Position numbers and translations under genes: made by a program. Below the pieces are notes generated by a model. The model had not been told where the DNA came from, searched no databases, and saw only the letters and a program-made list of their open reading frames with translations. Of a stretch of DNA of 64,000 nucleotides, positions 11,601-23,196 are shown piece after piece; within the stretch, counting starts at the first letter, position 1, and each line of letters starts with the position of its first letter. Origin of the DNA: Amoebophrya sp. A120. Taxonomy: Eukaryota; Sar; Dinophyceae; Syndiniales; Amoebophryaceae. The DNA lies in contig CAJINV010000007.1 of NCBI GenBank assembly GCA_905178155.1, positions 2,833,151 through 2,897,150 of the forward strand, in the 5' to 3' direction.

Positions 11601-14134
11601 TGGTCGTCTCTCGTGTGCGGGTTGCTGATGTGATCGTGTCCCCACCCTGAAGATGAATCTGCCGTTCTCGCCTCTTCGGTCCCGTGAGCTAGTACCGCTT
11701 CTTGCAAAGCAGACGAGCTCGCCGAACTAGCACCAGTTCCCGACCCGATTGCCAGCCCGGCCAACATGTCCTTCATATCCTTTCCCTCACTCCGCTCCTC
11801 CACACCTAGGTACGGGATGCGCGTGACCCAGCGCAGAAACCGCCAGGCGTCGCTGGAGTCCGGCATGTTCTTGAAGCGGCACAGATATGCAATCCAGAAG
11901 ACCCGCTTCGTCCGCAGCGGCATCGCCGTGGACTTGTCAAAAATGGCGAACAACACCGTCGCCCACAGCCCGTACAAGACCCGCATCACCGCGAATTTCA
12001 GAATTTGCTTGCTCTTCTCGTCGATCAGACCTCCTGGGGCTGTCGTATCCAGGCCGTCGATCAAGTCCAGCATTAGGGACAAAATCAGCATGTTGGATTT
12101 GTTCTGCCGCAGGGGGTCCAGCAACTTTTTCCCGCTGCCGGGCGAGGAATCTTCGAGGTCCTGCGCGTTCTCTTTATCGGACTCGAATTCCTGTTCGAAG
12201 ACGGCCCGGAGCTTTTCGGAAGTCTGAAATTTCTTGATGAACTCGGACGTCGAGACGGGATTCGCGATATTCGAGGCAAACACCTCCTTCAGCCTGGACC
12301 GCTGCTGCCCGATCGTCGGGGTGGCGAGCTCTGTTTTCAAATCTCTGCGCATCACCTTTGCCAGCGACAGGCGCCGCTTCTGCTTATGGAGCTTCCTCTT
12401 CTGATGTAGTAGTTCATGGTGCTTTTTGTGATGCAATCCTTCTTGCAGTGCAGAGGATGAAGAGGAGGCTCGTCCTGCTGCCGAATTCTTACCAAGATCT
12501 TCACTTGTCCCAGCGTTTATTTTTCTCAAGTCTTTCAGCAGCTCTTCCGCGAAATTTTGCACGACCTTCCTCAACTCTGGAGAATTGACGAGCGAATCTC
12601 CTTCACCGCCGGAAGTAGACACAGCGGCCGCACCCGCAGTGGCACCCGCTCCCTGCCAGAAACCGTTCGGATAGTCATCGACCAGCGGTTGGTAAAGTGC
12701 CGCCAGGTTGATCAGCTGGTCCTTCCGCTTCACAATTTCCTCGTGCTGCAGCACTTTTTGCACCAGCAAGTTCCCCGTCGCAATTTCCAGCTTGTCGTTG
12801 GAGGCAATCAATTTGTCGTAGTCGTTCACCAACGAAGCCGCGTCCGGACTCAGCGTCGTCGTTTTCTTTAGTACTTCGTCGACCAACCAGGCGTAGGCCG
12901 GCGTTAATTCCTTGTCGGTTTTCGCAAGTTCCTTGCCCTGTTCCTCGATCAGCTTGATATCGGCTGTGGGCAGAAAAATGATTGCGTTTGTGTTTGGCTG
13001 CGCGTTCGGGGTGGCTTTGTTCTTTCCGTGATTTTCCCGCAGCTGCTGGCGCTGTGTAGTACTAATGGTGGTTCGCTCCTTCTGCGCCACTTGTACAGTG
13101 CTAGCAGTGGATGAGGATTTTGATCCCTTCGGTTGAGCTGCAGCTCCGGCGGAGGGAGATGCTCCAGAAGGTGCAGCTGTAAGTGTTGTACCTTTCACCT
13201 TCACGATGGTATCTTTGCTTCTTGCTGTTGCCGCTTCTTTTGTAACAGAAGTGCTGGCAACGCCGGAAAGCTTTTCCTCTGTCCGACTCGCGGGCCCGCC
13301 ACCTCCGCTCGATTCCGACGAGGCAGCTCCTCTTGCTTCCGGAGCCGAGGACACCGGCGCCCCCGCAACACCGGGAGTAGCAGGTGACTCTTGTTTCGAA
13401 CCACGACTACTCTGCGCTGCCCGATGATCCGCGGCTGCCTCCATCCGTTTCTCCGCGGTGCTTGGAGTTATTGATGCAGCATCTTGTTGAGATACCACAG
13501 AAACGACTTCGTGGTCCGCAGCCGGAGCCGCACCCTCCGCATCAACCTCCTCATCGTCCGATCCCGCATACAAATCGTCTCCACCGGCTTGAAAGACATC
13601 CAACAGCGCAGCGCCAAAATCGTCATCACCGAGCACGGGCGCGGAGGACACCAACTCAGGCATAGACCGTGCAGGTGGAGGGTCGTATCCTCGGGGAGAG
13701 GCAGAAGCTCCTGGTCGTGCTGCGCTTTTTTGTACCACCTGCGAGGTGGCAACGACCGGCTGCGCGGATGAAAAAACAGCACCCTCTCGTGCGATCGCTG
13801 AGCCCTTATCTTCTCGTCCCCGCTTTGCTTGCTGCACTTCGAGTTGTGATGCTGACTCGTGTACTCTCTGGGTGTGAGTGTTAGAGTTCTCGCCACTTTT
13901 TATTTCAGCCTCGTCGGCCAATGGCGCGCTCCTTTGGACCGTATCTGTGGCAGTCTCATCCTCGTCCAGCCCGCCGCCTTCGGTAAACACAGACGAAAGC
14001 GAAGTTAACCAATCATCGCCGCGGTCAAGATCCGCTCGCACTGCCGTTAGCAGCTGATTGCTCGTCCAAAAAAGCAAGTCACGCTCACACCAGGAGCACA
14101 CTAACACCACCAACAAGCGCAGATGCGTACGCAT
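8699..14134 (-). CDS. Large low-complexity protein with signal peptide (1542 aa after removal of three introner elements)
   Basis: Starts at the ATG at 14134 with a classic signal peptide ('MRTHLRLLVVLVCSWC'). Exons: 14134-10564, 10296-9528, 9254-9103, 8835-8699. The three gaps are introner elements plus one copy of their 5-bp duplication, and joining gives one frame to a TGA at 8699. The junction residues are 'QLRRWND', 'LETMEDLM' and 'MRQSLIFEP'. The body has Ala/Ser/Gly-rich linkers, helical regions, a hydrophobic stretch near 'VLYGLWATVLFAIFD' (one possible membrane segment), a His-rich tract and coiled-coil-like C-terminal parts. No known domain is recognised. A secreted or endomembrane protein is inferred from the N-terminus only. 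Confidence 0.8.
8841..9102. mobile_element. Introner element, family 1 (subfamily B)
   Basis: 262 bp. Terminal inverted repeats of about 32 bp start TATCAACTGTAAAAATG at the left and end in the complement at the right with one mismatch. It is flanked by TCTGC at 8836-8840 and 9103-9107. Removing it with one TCTGC joins the codons for MRQ and SLIF in the host gene. The interior is close to the element at 26598-26860 and in the same orientation. Confidence 0.93.
9260..9527. mobile_element. Introner element, family 1 (subfamily A)
   Basis: 268 bp, flanked by TCCAT at 9255-9259 and 9528-9532. The left terminus has a 3-base insertion (TATCTTCAAATG). The interior is nearly the same as 10302-10563. 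Removal joins 'LETM' to 'EDLM' in frame. Confidence 0.92.
10302..10563. mobile_element. Introner element, family 1 (subfamily A)
   Basis: 262 bp with clean TATCAAATG...CATTTGATA ends, flanked by TCCGG at 10297-10301 and 10564-10568. Removal joins 'QAQLR' to 'RWNDKEG' in frame. The termini translate as the tell-tale peptide CKNVWVW if the element is wrongly read through. Confidence 0.94.
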
Positions 14135-14812
14135 ATTGCACGTATTCTTTCATATGTCGTAAATTCTAAGAACTTTCGCTGTACAAAAATACGGATTTAG
14201 TAGAGTCATTGCATCAATCACTAGGGTGTGGACCTCGGCCGACTGGGCCTACTTATTATACTTGATCGCCTCGATCCTGTGTGCAGGACTTGATGCAGCC
14301 TTCTGCAGATCTGCGTCAGCCGAGACACTCTCGGTTCCTAAACTAAGCAAGTACGTCGCACACACATGACCCTTCGCCACCAGATGACTCGAGAACCAAA
14401 AACAAGATCTGGTGGATCCGTCACCCGAAACCAGATCTGAGAAGCCGCACGTCCGCGTTGCTTCTGCGATGCACAAAAATTAGTCGAAATTCCTTACTCT
14501 TTGAAGATCATGTTGGTGATCGTTACCAGCGTCATCGTCGCCTCGGCGATGATCCATACGGGCCAAGCACAGACCCGCTTTTTAATTCTTCAAAACACCT
14601 TTTAGCGCAACAAAAGAGAAAGCTATACGAACAAAACCTTCCGTCTCCGGGGAAGCTACCCTAACGCTGTTTCGGCCCAACGAAAATTATGCAATAGATA
14701 ATTTCTTCCGCTTTTGCTCTACAAAAAGCGAAACACACGACCAATTGCAATAGCAACTGCTCAAACATTTTTGAATTCAGAGATGAAACTTATCAGACTC
14801 AAACTGATGATC
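14135..14812. other. Intergenic spacer
   Basis: No gene recognised. It lies between the 5' end of the signal-peptide protein and the 3' end of the RING-protein gene. Confidence 0.5.
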
Positions 14813-17800
14813 CTACACTCGAAACAATTTTATCACTTCGGAGATGGTGTACCGGCAAACCGGGCATTCTGTGATTTGCTTGCTGCATTTCTGACAGCAA
14901 ACCACGTGCCCACACGGATACAAACAGCAATTCAGCTCGCCATCGAAACAAATCTTGCACAAATTCTCATCCTCCCGCTGCTGAAGCCGGTCTAGGCGGT
15001 TTATCAAAAGGAAAAATCCCCCCTCCCCATATCAAAACGAAGTTTCTGATGCTGGATTTGCGTACACAAATCAGATTTGTCTTGCTGGAGAGGACGGCAG
15101 GCTTATACCAAGCCCGAGCTGGGAAGTTTTGAGCTAGGCGCTGAGCATGGCAAACGTGTAGTCTGTAGGCCCAACAGCATCACAAACCGCCAACAGAGTG
15201 CGGCAGAGCCTGTGCGGTTGCGTTCTTGCAAGACAGAGACGATTTGAGGTCACAAATTAGCATGACAAATTTTCTGGGGCGTGCCTTTTCGATATGGGGA
15301 GGGGGGATTTTTCCTTACGATACGGTTGGGATCATCTTCCGGAAGGGGTTGTGGTGGCGGGGGCTCTTGTTCTACTTGGGCCGTGTTCGCAGTAGCTGCA
15401 ACTGTCGGGGTTGCATCATGTTGCACCTCTCGTGGTCCTCCACCTCCTCCGTGTGCAGTTGTTCCTGTCCACGCGGAATCACGATCCTCGTGCAGCTGAT
15501 GCGCGTTCCGCGCTGTTGAAGAATCCTCGTGGCGATAATTCTCCTCAGCCAGTTGTGTAGTAGTTCCGGCACTCGAGGTTGACCACGACGCGTTGTTGAT
15601 TCCTGCTCTAGAAGTACTTCGGCGAACCCTTTCCTCCTCGATTCGGCGCTGATTTTCCTCCTGACGCCTTCGGTTCGCGTCCTCCTCTAAATCCTGCTGA
15701 AACTGCGTCAGAAAATTGTTGCCGCCACCTCCTCGCGAAGAGGAAGCACTAGCACGACCACTGGCCGAGGCCGGCGTTGCTCCTGCACCTCTACTATTCA
15801 TCTGATTTCGTTCGATTCTGGCTACGTCGTCGGGCGGGATGTTTCTGCGCTGCCCGATCCGGGACCTCCGTAGCTTGTCGGCGTAGTCGTCGGGCGGGAG
15901 AATCACGTCGGGCAAGACTCCTCGCAGAATGTTCACCGCATTCTCCTGGCCGTTGTTATTTCCGTAATTGTTGTTCCTGCGCGGGCGGCTCGGGCTCGCA
16001 CCCAGCGCAGCTGCGGAGGTGCCTGAGGTAGTTGTAGAGGAGGAAGCTATCGCTCCAGTCGGGGGGAGGGGATGGACGACCCCCGACGGAACATTGATTG
16101 TCCCAATCGCATCCGTTTCTCCTGGTCTCGAAGGCCGCGGAGGACCGTCTCCTGCAGGAACAGACGATGGTGCTGCTGACGCGGAGGTTGTAGTAGCACC
16201 ATTATTTGTAGTTCGTTCGTCTCCCAGCACGACATCGCGCAAATTTTCTTCCTCTTGCATCCCGTCAAACAGGGCCCGGCGCTTCGCCTCGTCCCAAAGG
16301 CGTTGCTGTTCCCGTGACTCCTGCTCCAGATGCCACTGCTCCGAGGTGATTGCGAAGGACACGCGACTGTTGAAGGTGGCGGCAGCCGATGAAGAAGCTG
16401 CGTAGGGCGGGTGTTGTGGTTGTGGTTCTTGCTGTGGCTCATTGTCATTCCCGTGCTGGGGTCTCTCGCCTGACCCTGTAGTTGCTGATGAAGAGGACGA
16501 GCTCGAACTACTTGACGGATAATTTGCTCTACCATCATGAATTTGCTGATCCAGTGGCCCTGTGCGCGTCGTGCTGGAAGACGACGAGCTAGAACTAGAA
16601 CTCGAGCCGCCTCCCCCACCGGTCCTCGCGTTCAATATTGCGTTCATGTCAGCACTACTCTTCCCATTATTGCTGTTTAGCACAGCGTGCTCGTCCTTCT
16701 CCCCCAATCTGCTCCACTCCCGCAGTTCCCCACGCTCGTCTTCCATTCTGCGCGTGTAGAAAAAGTCCAAATCTTCGTCGTTTTTCGCCTGCAGCTCCCG
16801 TTCGCTCTCCAACACCAAATCGTGAAGAAAGGAGGAAGAGGACGAGGATTTGTTGTTGTTTTCACGACGACCATCTAGAAGTAGTACCCTATCCGTAAGT
16901 TCACGTTGTCCTTCGTTAATACTAGCACCGAAATTATCTTCTTGCACGAGGTGGTCCGGATCGAAGGGCATGAAGAGCGAGCTGCCGACTTTCAGCACGT
17001 CTCCCACTCGGAAAACGAACGGGTCGGACACCTGTCCGTCCTCGGACAACCGCAACCAGGTGCGGTTCGTGGAGTAGCGATCCGTAAGCATGAATCGGGT
17101 CGACGGGGTTGGTGAAGAACCTGGGGAAAAGAAAGAAATCGTATGTGAAAAATTCCTCTGTGACTTGTCTACTAATATGTCGTGCGTGTGCTATTGTGTC
17201 TTCGTTTTGTTCTGCGTGAAAATAAAGCATGACAGCTACCTACTTCAATGAGCCGCTGCGTGTCGCAGTCAAACACATACACAGCACTTGCACACCACGG
17301 CAGAACGAACAAACGAAAAGAGAAACTAACGTACCTCTCCCTTCCACGGTCTCCCTCGTCTTCGCTCGCGTCGCACGTTCTGTACTCGTATTCCCTCCGA
17401 CCACCAAATGGACATTTGCGTGAAACGTGCTGAGCTGCTTGTCCTGGATTGCCAAAACGTTGGTTGGGTCGCGCCCGATCGTGATCACCCTCTCCCGATT
17501 CTTCCTCGCATTGGTCAAGTACAGCGTGCGACTGGGCACGATTTCGACGGTTCTTTTGCAGTTTCTGCTTCCTCTTTGCCTTTCATCCCCACCGTGGAGG
17601 GTGGATAATGCTACACTACTCCCACCAGACGAGAAAGAAGAAGATCCCGCAACGGATAGCTCAACAACCGAGTCGGAGTCGGCGAGTCGGAAGGAACTGG
17701 CAATGCTGAAGTTCTCCGCTGTGCTGGACTGCACAAAGCAAAGAAGCGTCAACTCGTCCTCAACGTGGTCACGCGGTTGATCTCGTGATCCGCCAGGAGT

Positions 17801-19456
17801 AAATTGTTCACTGCTTGTTGTACGATTCTTGCCCCCGCCTCCCCGCAAGGCGGACTCGAAGATTTGCAGTTCCTCTTCCTCCGTCAACTCTCCGTCCTCC
17901 AGCCTGCCGAAGATTTCTTCCAGTTCGCATTTCGGCACGAAAAAAATCTGCAGCTCCGTAGCGCCGATCTGAATCGTCATGCCTTCCTTGAGGAAAATCT
18001 GGTCCCGGATCATCAAAAAGGTACCGGTCGTCGACCCCAGATCCTGCACGCGCCAAGGGGAGAAGCAGGAATGGGTGGGATCTTGCAAATCGTCGTGGCC
18101 GTCCAGCGGGTCTACGCAGGAGGAGATCAAGGGGCTAGTTGTAGAAGTAACCTCCTCGTCCGCCAGGCCGCTGTCTTGGTGCAACACACGGAAGTGCTTC
18201 CGGCTGACAAAAGACTCTGGAATCACCAGCTCATTCTGCCCGGAGTGTCGGCCCGCTGTGATCGAGCTTTTCAGATTTGCTCTTGACGATGTTGTAGTTC
18301 CTTCTTGATGAGCCAACAACTGCTGCCGCATCCGCTCGCTATAAAGCCGAACAGAGCAGTCTTTACTACTGTTCTGGCCATCTCCCACCAACGGCCCCTC
18401 GATGGCCCGGAGCAGCAAAGAGTCCGGGTTCGTGGCTTGGATTTGCAGCGCCGCCACGCTGGTGTTAGTCCTGTGCCCCGTCGCGGTCCCATCGTTCCGG
18501 AAAAGTTTCGCGTCGGGGGAGTGCGACAGCTTTTTCTTGGTTCGGCTCTTCTTTGCAGAGGATAAAGGAGTCGCTGAAAGTAGGCCCTGCTGGTTCTGAT
18601 TAACATTGTTCCTACTTCGCTTTGGACTACTTGACAGGTTTTTAAGAGCACTCGAATCGCCGGGGGCGCCAGCTGCTCTGGAGCCTGAAGATCGAGATCC
18701 TCCTGCCAAGTTCTTCGTCGAAAAATGACTCATGTGTTGTTCTATTCGTTCTGGGTCGTCGTGGTCGCCTGAACGACCATGTTGACCTGTCGCGCTATCG
18801 GTCTCTGATCCGGCTGAAGCTGTAGTTTCTGTGGTTGTACCCGTAGTGGTTCCCCGAGGTCGTGGACCAAGATCGCGCTTGTTCTCCACACGTCGATGCC
18901 CCCCGCGGTTCATCATTGCTGGGCTATTCGTTGCCGCACCAGCCTCCACGTCGTCTACTTGTCCCTGGTCTACTTCAACCTCCTGTTGCATCAAGAGCGG
19001 CGCAATGGCGCTGCGCAGCATCGATTTCTCCCGCCCGTTCAGCCGAGACCAGAAGGCGTCGCCACGACCGTTCTCGCCGCGGCCGTCGGAGGTTACTAGG
19101 CGCAGGAGACTGCAGAAGTTTCATCAAAAAAAATTGCAATGTCAGAAGCGATAGGAACATGCAAATACATGATACATTTCAGACGGAAGTAGTAGAAAAC
19201 AAGTACTGCAACTGCATCGAGCGACTGCATGACGAGAAAAAAAACACTTAATGTCTTACCCTGGCCCGTCCAGATGCCTCGGAATGGTCCCGACACCGAA
19301 GCCCAGCCATTGCAACCAACAAGCGACGTCGCTTCCGCTCCAGGACTGCGGATCTTTCACTTTCAGGTCGGACGGGACGCCACTGTAGGAGGTGGGTGTG
19401 GCGTGCGCGTGGCCGGCAGTACTATAATTTGAAGGAGTAGAAGAAGATGCGGTCAT
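14813..19456 (-). CDS. SAM-FHA-FHA-RING protein (putative E3 ubiquitin ligase), 1317 aa
   Basis: Exons: 19456-19260, 19109-17335, 17120-15323, 14996-14813. Two classical introns (19110-19259 with donor GG|GTAAG; 17121-17334 with donor AG|GTACGT) and one family-2 introner element; phases agree throughout. Order of parts: a SAM domain split by intron 1 ('PQSWSGSDVACWLQWLGFG' onward); a first FHA domain with 'SFVSRKHFRV' and 'VQDLGSTTGTF'; a second FHA split by intron 2 ('VITIGRDPTNVLAI', 'LTDRYSTNRTWL'); long Ser/Asn/Gln-rich linkers; and a C-terminal C3HC4 RING ('CKICFDGE', 'CLYPCGHVVC', 'CPVCR'). FHA domains bind phosphothreonine and the RING recruits an E2. A phospho-dependent ubiquitin ligase is inferred, comparable in logic to CHFR/RNF8. 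The frame stays open upstream of 19456 without an ATG, so a 5' exon is possible. Confidence 0.88.
15002..15322. mobile_element. Introner element, family 2
   Basis: 321 bp. The ends are TATCAAAAGGAAAAATCCCC at the left and its near complement at the right (…GGGGATTTTTCCTTACGATA), flanked by CGGTT at 14997-15001 and 15323-15327. Removal joins 'DDPNR' to 'LDRLQQRED' and so fuses the RING domain to the FHA part. Element plus one duplication is 326 bp, so retention would shift the frame. Confidence 0.94.
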
Positions 19457-20619
19457 GTTGAAAAATGCAGTGAAGCTGTCAATGCGGTTATTTTGGTCAT
19501 GGTCTCTTGCGATCTTGCTCGTCGTGGCTGCACGGAGTGCTGGTGTGGTAGTTCGTTGTACCGCGCTCGGTTGAATAATATCTTCCCGTAAGATGTGCAA
19601 AACTCAATTCTCCCGGGTTTTTGCCGCGCTCCGAAAAGACGACCTGCTAGTCGCGCCAGGCGCCGAAGAGTTGTTGGCAAAAAGCGTCACTTGCTTCCAG
19701 AGTAGTCACCGAGCGTCCGACCGCGTCGCTGATGGTGCTCATCATCCATATCAAAACCAACTTGTCTTTTGATATTGAAAAAAACATCTTACATACATAC
19801 ATGAATTAAAAGCAGGTCGAGCAAAACTCGGAACAACTCAAGAAATCATAAGGCAGAAAACGAGAAGCAGAGAACAAACCGCGAAAACCCTTCGTAAATT
19901 AATTTCGTTGCCTGTCGTTTGAGTGGGATGTCGGTTGTGCGAAGAGGAAGATCGCTTCTTGAAATACATCTAGCATTACTTAAACCTCAGTGGTCGTCCG
20001 AAAAAAAGGAAAAAAAGAAACCAACTTCAGCACGCTGAGCGGTTATTCTAGTTGCGTCATGCAAAGCCAATTCGTGATCGTACGATCTCCGCCGAGTGCG
20101 AGAAACCTTATGATACCACTTGACAAGTAGAGCCTCAAATTCCTTCTCATAGAACATCTCGCTTGCGCTCACTCATTCCTTTGTGACCCATTCACTCACT
20201 TTGCACGTCACTCCCTCAGGTTCAACGCAAACAAAAACTCTCACTCCTCTATCTCTCACGACCCTCGTTTTTCAGAGATTTTTTTGCAGCTTGTCTTTAT
20301 TTTCCGGTTCAATTCACAAACTTTCGCTAGTGATTCAAACACAAACACTAACACACACTTTCGATAGAGGCCGGGAACCGAACCCGGCTGACAACGGGAC
20401 TGGCCTCCGCCTCATCAAAATCAAGAGAGTCTGCATGAGCATGATGAATCAAGGTGCATCAAAAAGGAAGGAGAACGAAAAATCTCGGGGTAGTTCGTAA
20501 GATTTTTGCCGCTCCATGCGGCACGTGCATACGACGCCACCTCTGGTGGGTAACAGACACGCACGTCTATCTATCATGTCTCTGTGAAGATACAGATAGA
20601 TCTTCGTCCTCGTCGTCCC
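19457..20619. other. Intergenic spacer (1.2 kb)
   Basis: No protein gene recognised. It contains open coding-like sequence up to about 19600 that may belong to a 5' exon of the RING-protein gene, AT-rich sequence, and the GC-rich hairpin listed separately at 20367-20407. Confidence 0.45.
20367..20407 (-). other. tRNA T-arm-like hairpin, not a complete tRNA
   Basis: On the minus strand a 6-bp stem GCCGGG/CCCGGC closes the loop TTCGGTT, like a tRNA T-arm and close to a pol III B-box. An outer GAGGCC/GGCCTC pair encloses it. I could not build an acceptor stem, D-arm or anticodon arm around it, so it is at most a tRNA relic or tRNA-derived repeat. Confidence 0.25.
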
Positions 20620-23196
20620 TTACTTTGGCATTACATTTTTTGTAGCGGCTTTGGCGCCCGGTGAGGCAAGAGGTCCCACCTGTTCAGGCGTTTTTTGTCT
20701 CTTCGGCCTTTCCTTGGAAACCGCCCGTTTTCGTTTTTCTTTATTTTCCACCGTCGCGCCAGTACTACTAGTACTACTCATAGTACTACTTCTCAACAAT
20801 GCCGCGGAAGGCAACACTCCAGAGGGCACACTGTTTTCCGAGATCTTGGGCAGCTGGTGCTGTTTCTTCGCAGCTCCCTTCGGAACCTTCGGCGTGGTCA
20901 TCCCAGCAGCACCACCACCCACACTATCGTTGCTGGCTTTTGAGGCGGTAGACATCCTGGCTGCTGTGTCTTCCGAAATCGTCGACAAAAAACGCGTGCT
21001 ACCGGTTTGCGCTACGACCCCACCTGCACTGTCTGTCGAGGTCGTGGAGGCCAACCGCGCGACCCCGCCAGCACTGTCATTGGACATTTTGGACGCGAGC
21101 CGAATTGTCCCGCCACTGTCGTTGGAGACTTTGGACGCGAGCCGCGTTGATGTCCCGCCACTGTCATTGGACATTTTTGACGCGTGGTAGCGCGGGGCCC
21201 CCGCACCGTCGTCCTATACCTTAGAGGCGGCCCGTGTTGATGTTGATGATGCAGCTCCGCCAGAAGTTGATATTCCCGTCTCCGTCGACATTGTGGAAGC
21301 GCTATTCTTACTAGATCTTTTCCCAATGCTGGTGGGTTGTTGCACTGCTGCCTGCTGTTCTTGTTTGTTCAGCAAGATCTTCTTCTTCTTCCCAGAAGAA
21401 GTAGAAGTTGTACTGTCAGCACTAGAAATCGACGCTCTCACGACATTACCCGATGAACTGCCCTGCGATAGTACAACCCTTCTATCGTCGGCTTCAGACG
21501 ATCTGGGCCGGAAATGCGGGACGATTGGAGCAGTACTACTTGACCCAGCAGACGCGGTATTTTTACTATCGTGTTGTTCTGCAACAGCAGCCGTCGCAGG
21601 GGAAGCAGCACGATTTTTCAACTTTACAACCTTCTTCATAGGCTTCTTCCCCGTCTTCTCCTTTTGCTGGTCGTCGTCCGCGAAGGCACCTACAGCGAAG
21701 GACATCAGCCTCGCATCGTCGACCGCGTCGCCCTGTACAATTCCTATTTCGTCGTCGTCCTTAATAAAAGCCTCAGCCTCGCTGCCCTCTTCCCCGAAAC
21801 CACCTGACGTGCGCGTAGACCACCGTTGTTCCTCGCGGTCTTTATCCGAGATAATTCCGTCGGCTTGCACTGCATAATCTCCCAAGAAAGGTGGACCACC
21901 TTCGGCCCCCAGAGCTGCTCCCCCGAGCCGCGCCAGATCGAATCCACGACCGAGGGATGCTGTTGCTGTCGACCCGGCGGCAGCTAAAGCTGCAGCACCG
22001 GGAGGTGGTCCTCCGGGGGCCGCTGTACTATCATTACCATCGACGAAAGTGTTGTGGAAGTGGACTGGCGCAGGCCGCGTTGCGTCTTTGAGTTCGTCGT
22101 CCAGGGTTTTCTCGTCGTCGTCGTCGACCTTGGCAAGGAAGCCGGCAAAGACAAGGCAGATGACGAAGGGTACGCACCAAAACAGCCAGGTCATCCAGTT
22201 CACCTTCAGCTTTTCCCAAAACGTCATATGCTCCTCCTTCTTTTTGTCCTCATCTTCGTCCCTGCGAGTCGAAACTACTTCGTCATTCCACTCGTTTGTC
22301 GTTGCGCCAACTTGTTCTAGTTTTTGTTCTTCACCTAGAGCAGAATCGTGGTCCTCCTCTGGTGCTGGCCTCCACTCCCACGTGCCTCCCGGCTTGGCCT
22401 CCGGTCGTGCTGCTACGTTGCTTTCGGCAATGTCAGAAATGTCTTCTTGTTCTGGAGTCGTCACATGTAGTTCCAGTTGGCTCTTCTTGTCTGATGTCTG
22501 ATGTGTCTCTTGCTTATTGTTGACATAATTCCGCGATCCATTTTTGGTCTCTACTTGTTCCGCCGAGAACGGTGTGACCGTTTTCCTGTCCTCATGTCGT
22601 GCTGTTTCTGCGGTTTTTCGTGTTGAAGATGATGCTGGATTCACGAGAACACTTGCATCTCCTTCATCCGCCGCGTTCGAAGATTTTATTGTTGCTTCTA
22701 TCCCTACACGTCGGTGCACACGCTTCTTTTTCTTTTTGCTTCTGAGAAAACTGGATAGAGGCAACGGTGAGATTGGATCTGCAGTAGAGATTGCTGCTGG
22801 GGCAGTCTGATAGTCCGGAGCTCCGCCCAGCGAGTTGTGCTCTTCGGACAGTTCGTCTCTAAAAATCGGTGCAGCCGTCTTCTGGAACATTCCCGTACTC
22901 CGTCCTCTTCTCCGCAGCAGCGGTCTCTTGCTGGGAAGAACAAGTTGATCTTCGCTGCGCCTCACATCATCTGTCGCGACAGCACTGTTATTGTCGTCCT
23001 GCTCTTGCGCTGCACGAGGCGATAGGTCCCGCCCGGTCTTTCCATTCTTCCCTAAAAACGCCAGTACCGCTGGATCTTCGACGTACAGAACAAAAGCTGT
23101 AGCAAGAAAAACCAGCACAGATGTTCTCCTGCACAGCGCCGTTGCCGAAGATCCGAACGGAAACTTCGTCCCTGCGCCTGCAAGTTGCCCCTGCAT
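20620..23196 (-). CDS. Membrane protein with repetitive Ser-rich tail and an in-frame TAG
   Basis: ATG at 23196. An N-terminal hydrophobic segment ('SVLVFLATAFVLYV') is a signal anchor or signal peptide. A second, stronger membrane segment lies in the middle ('TWLFWCVPFVICLVFAGFLA'), followed at once by acidic residues. The remainder is charged low complexity. The frame meets TAG at 21214-21216 after 660 codons, then stays open in the same frame for 198 more codons to 20620. The stop falls inside a tandem array of about 13-residue units of the type 'RLASKVSNDSGGT', so the repeats continue on both sides. Possibilities: a true stop with a repeat remnant, a recent point change, or a short unseen intron. 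A 59-nt GT-AG candidate starting at this point would not keep the frame. Function unknown. Confidence 0.65.
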
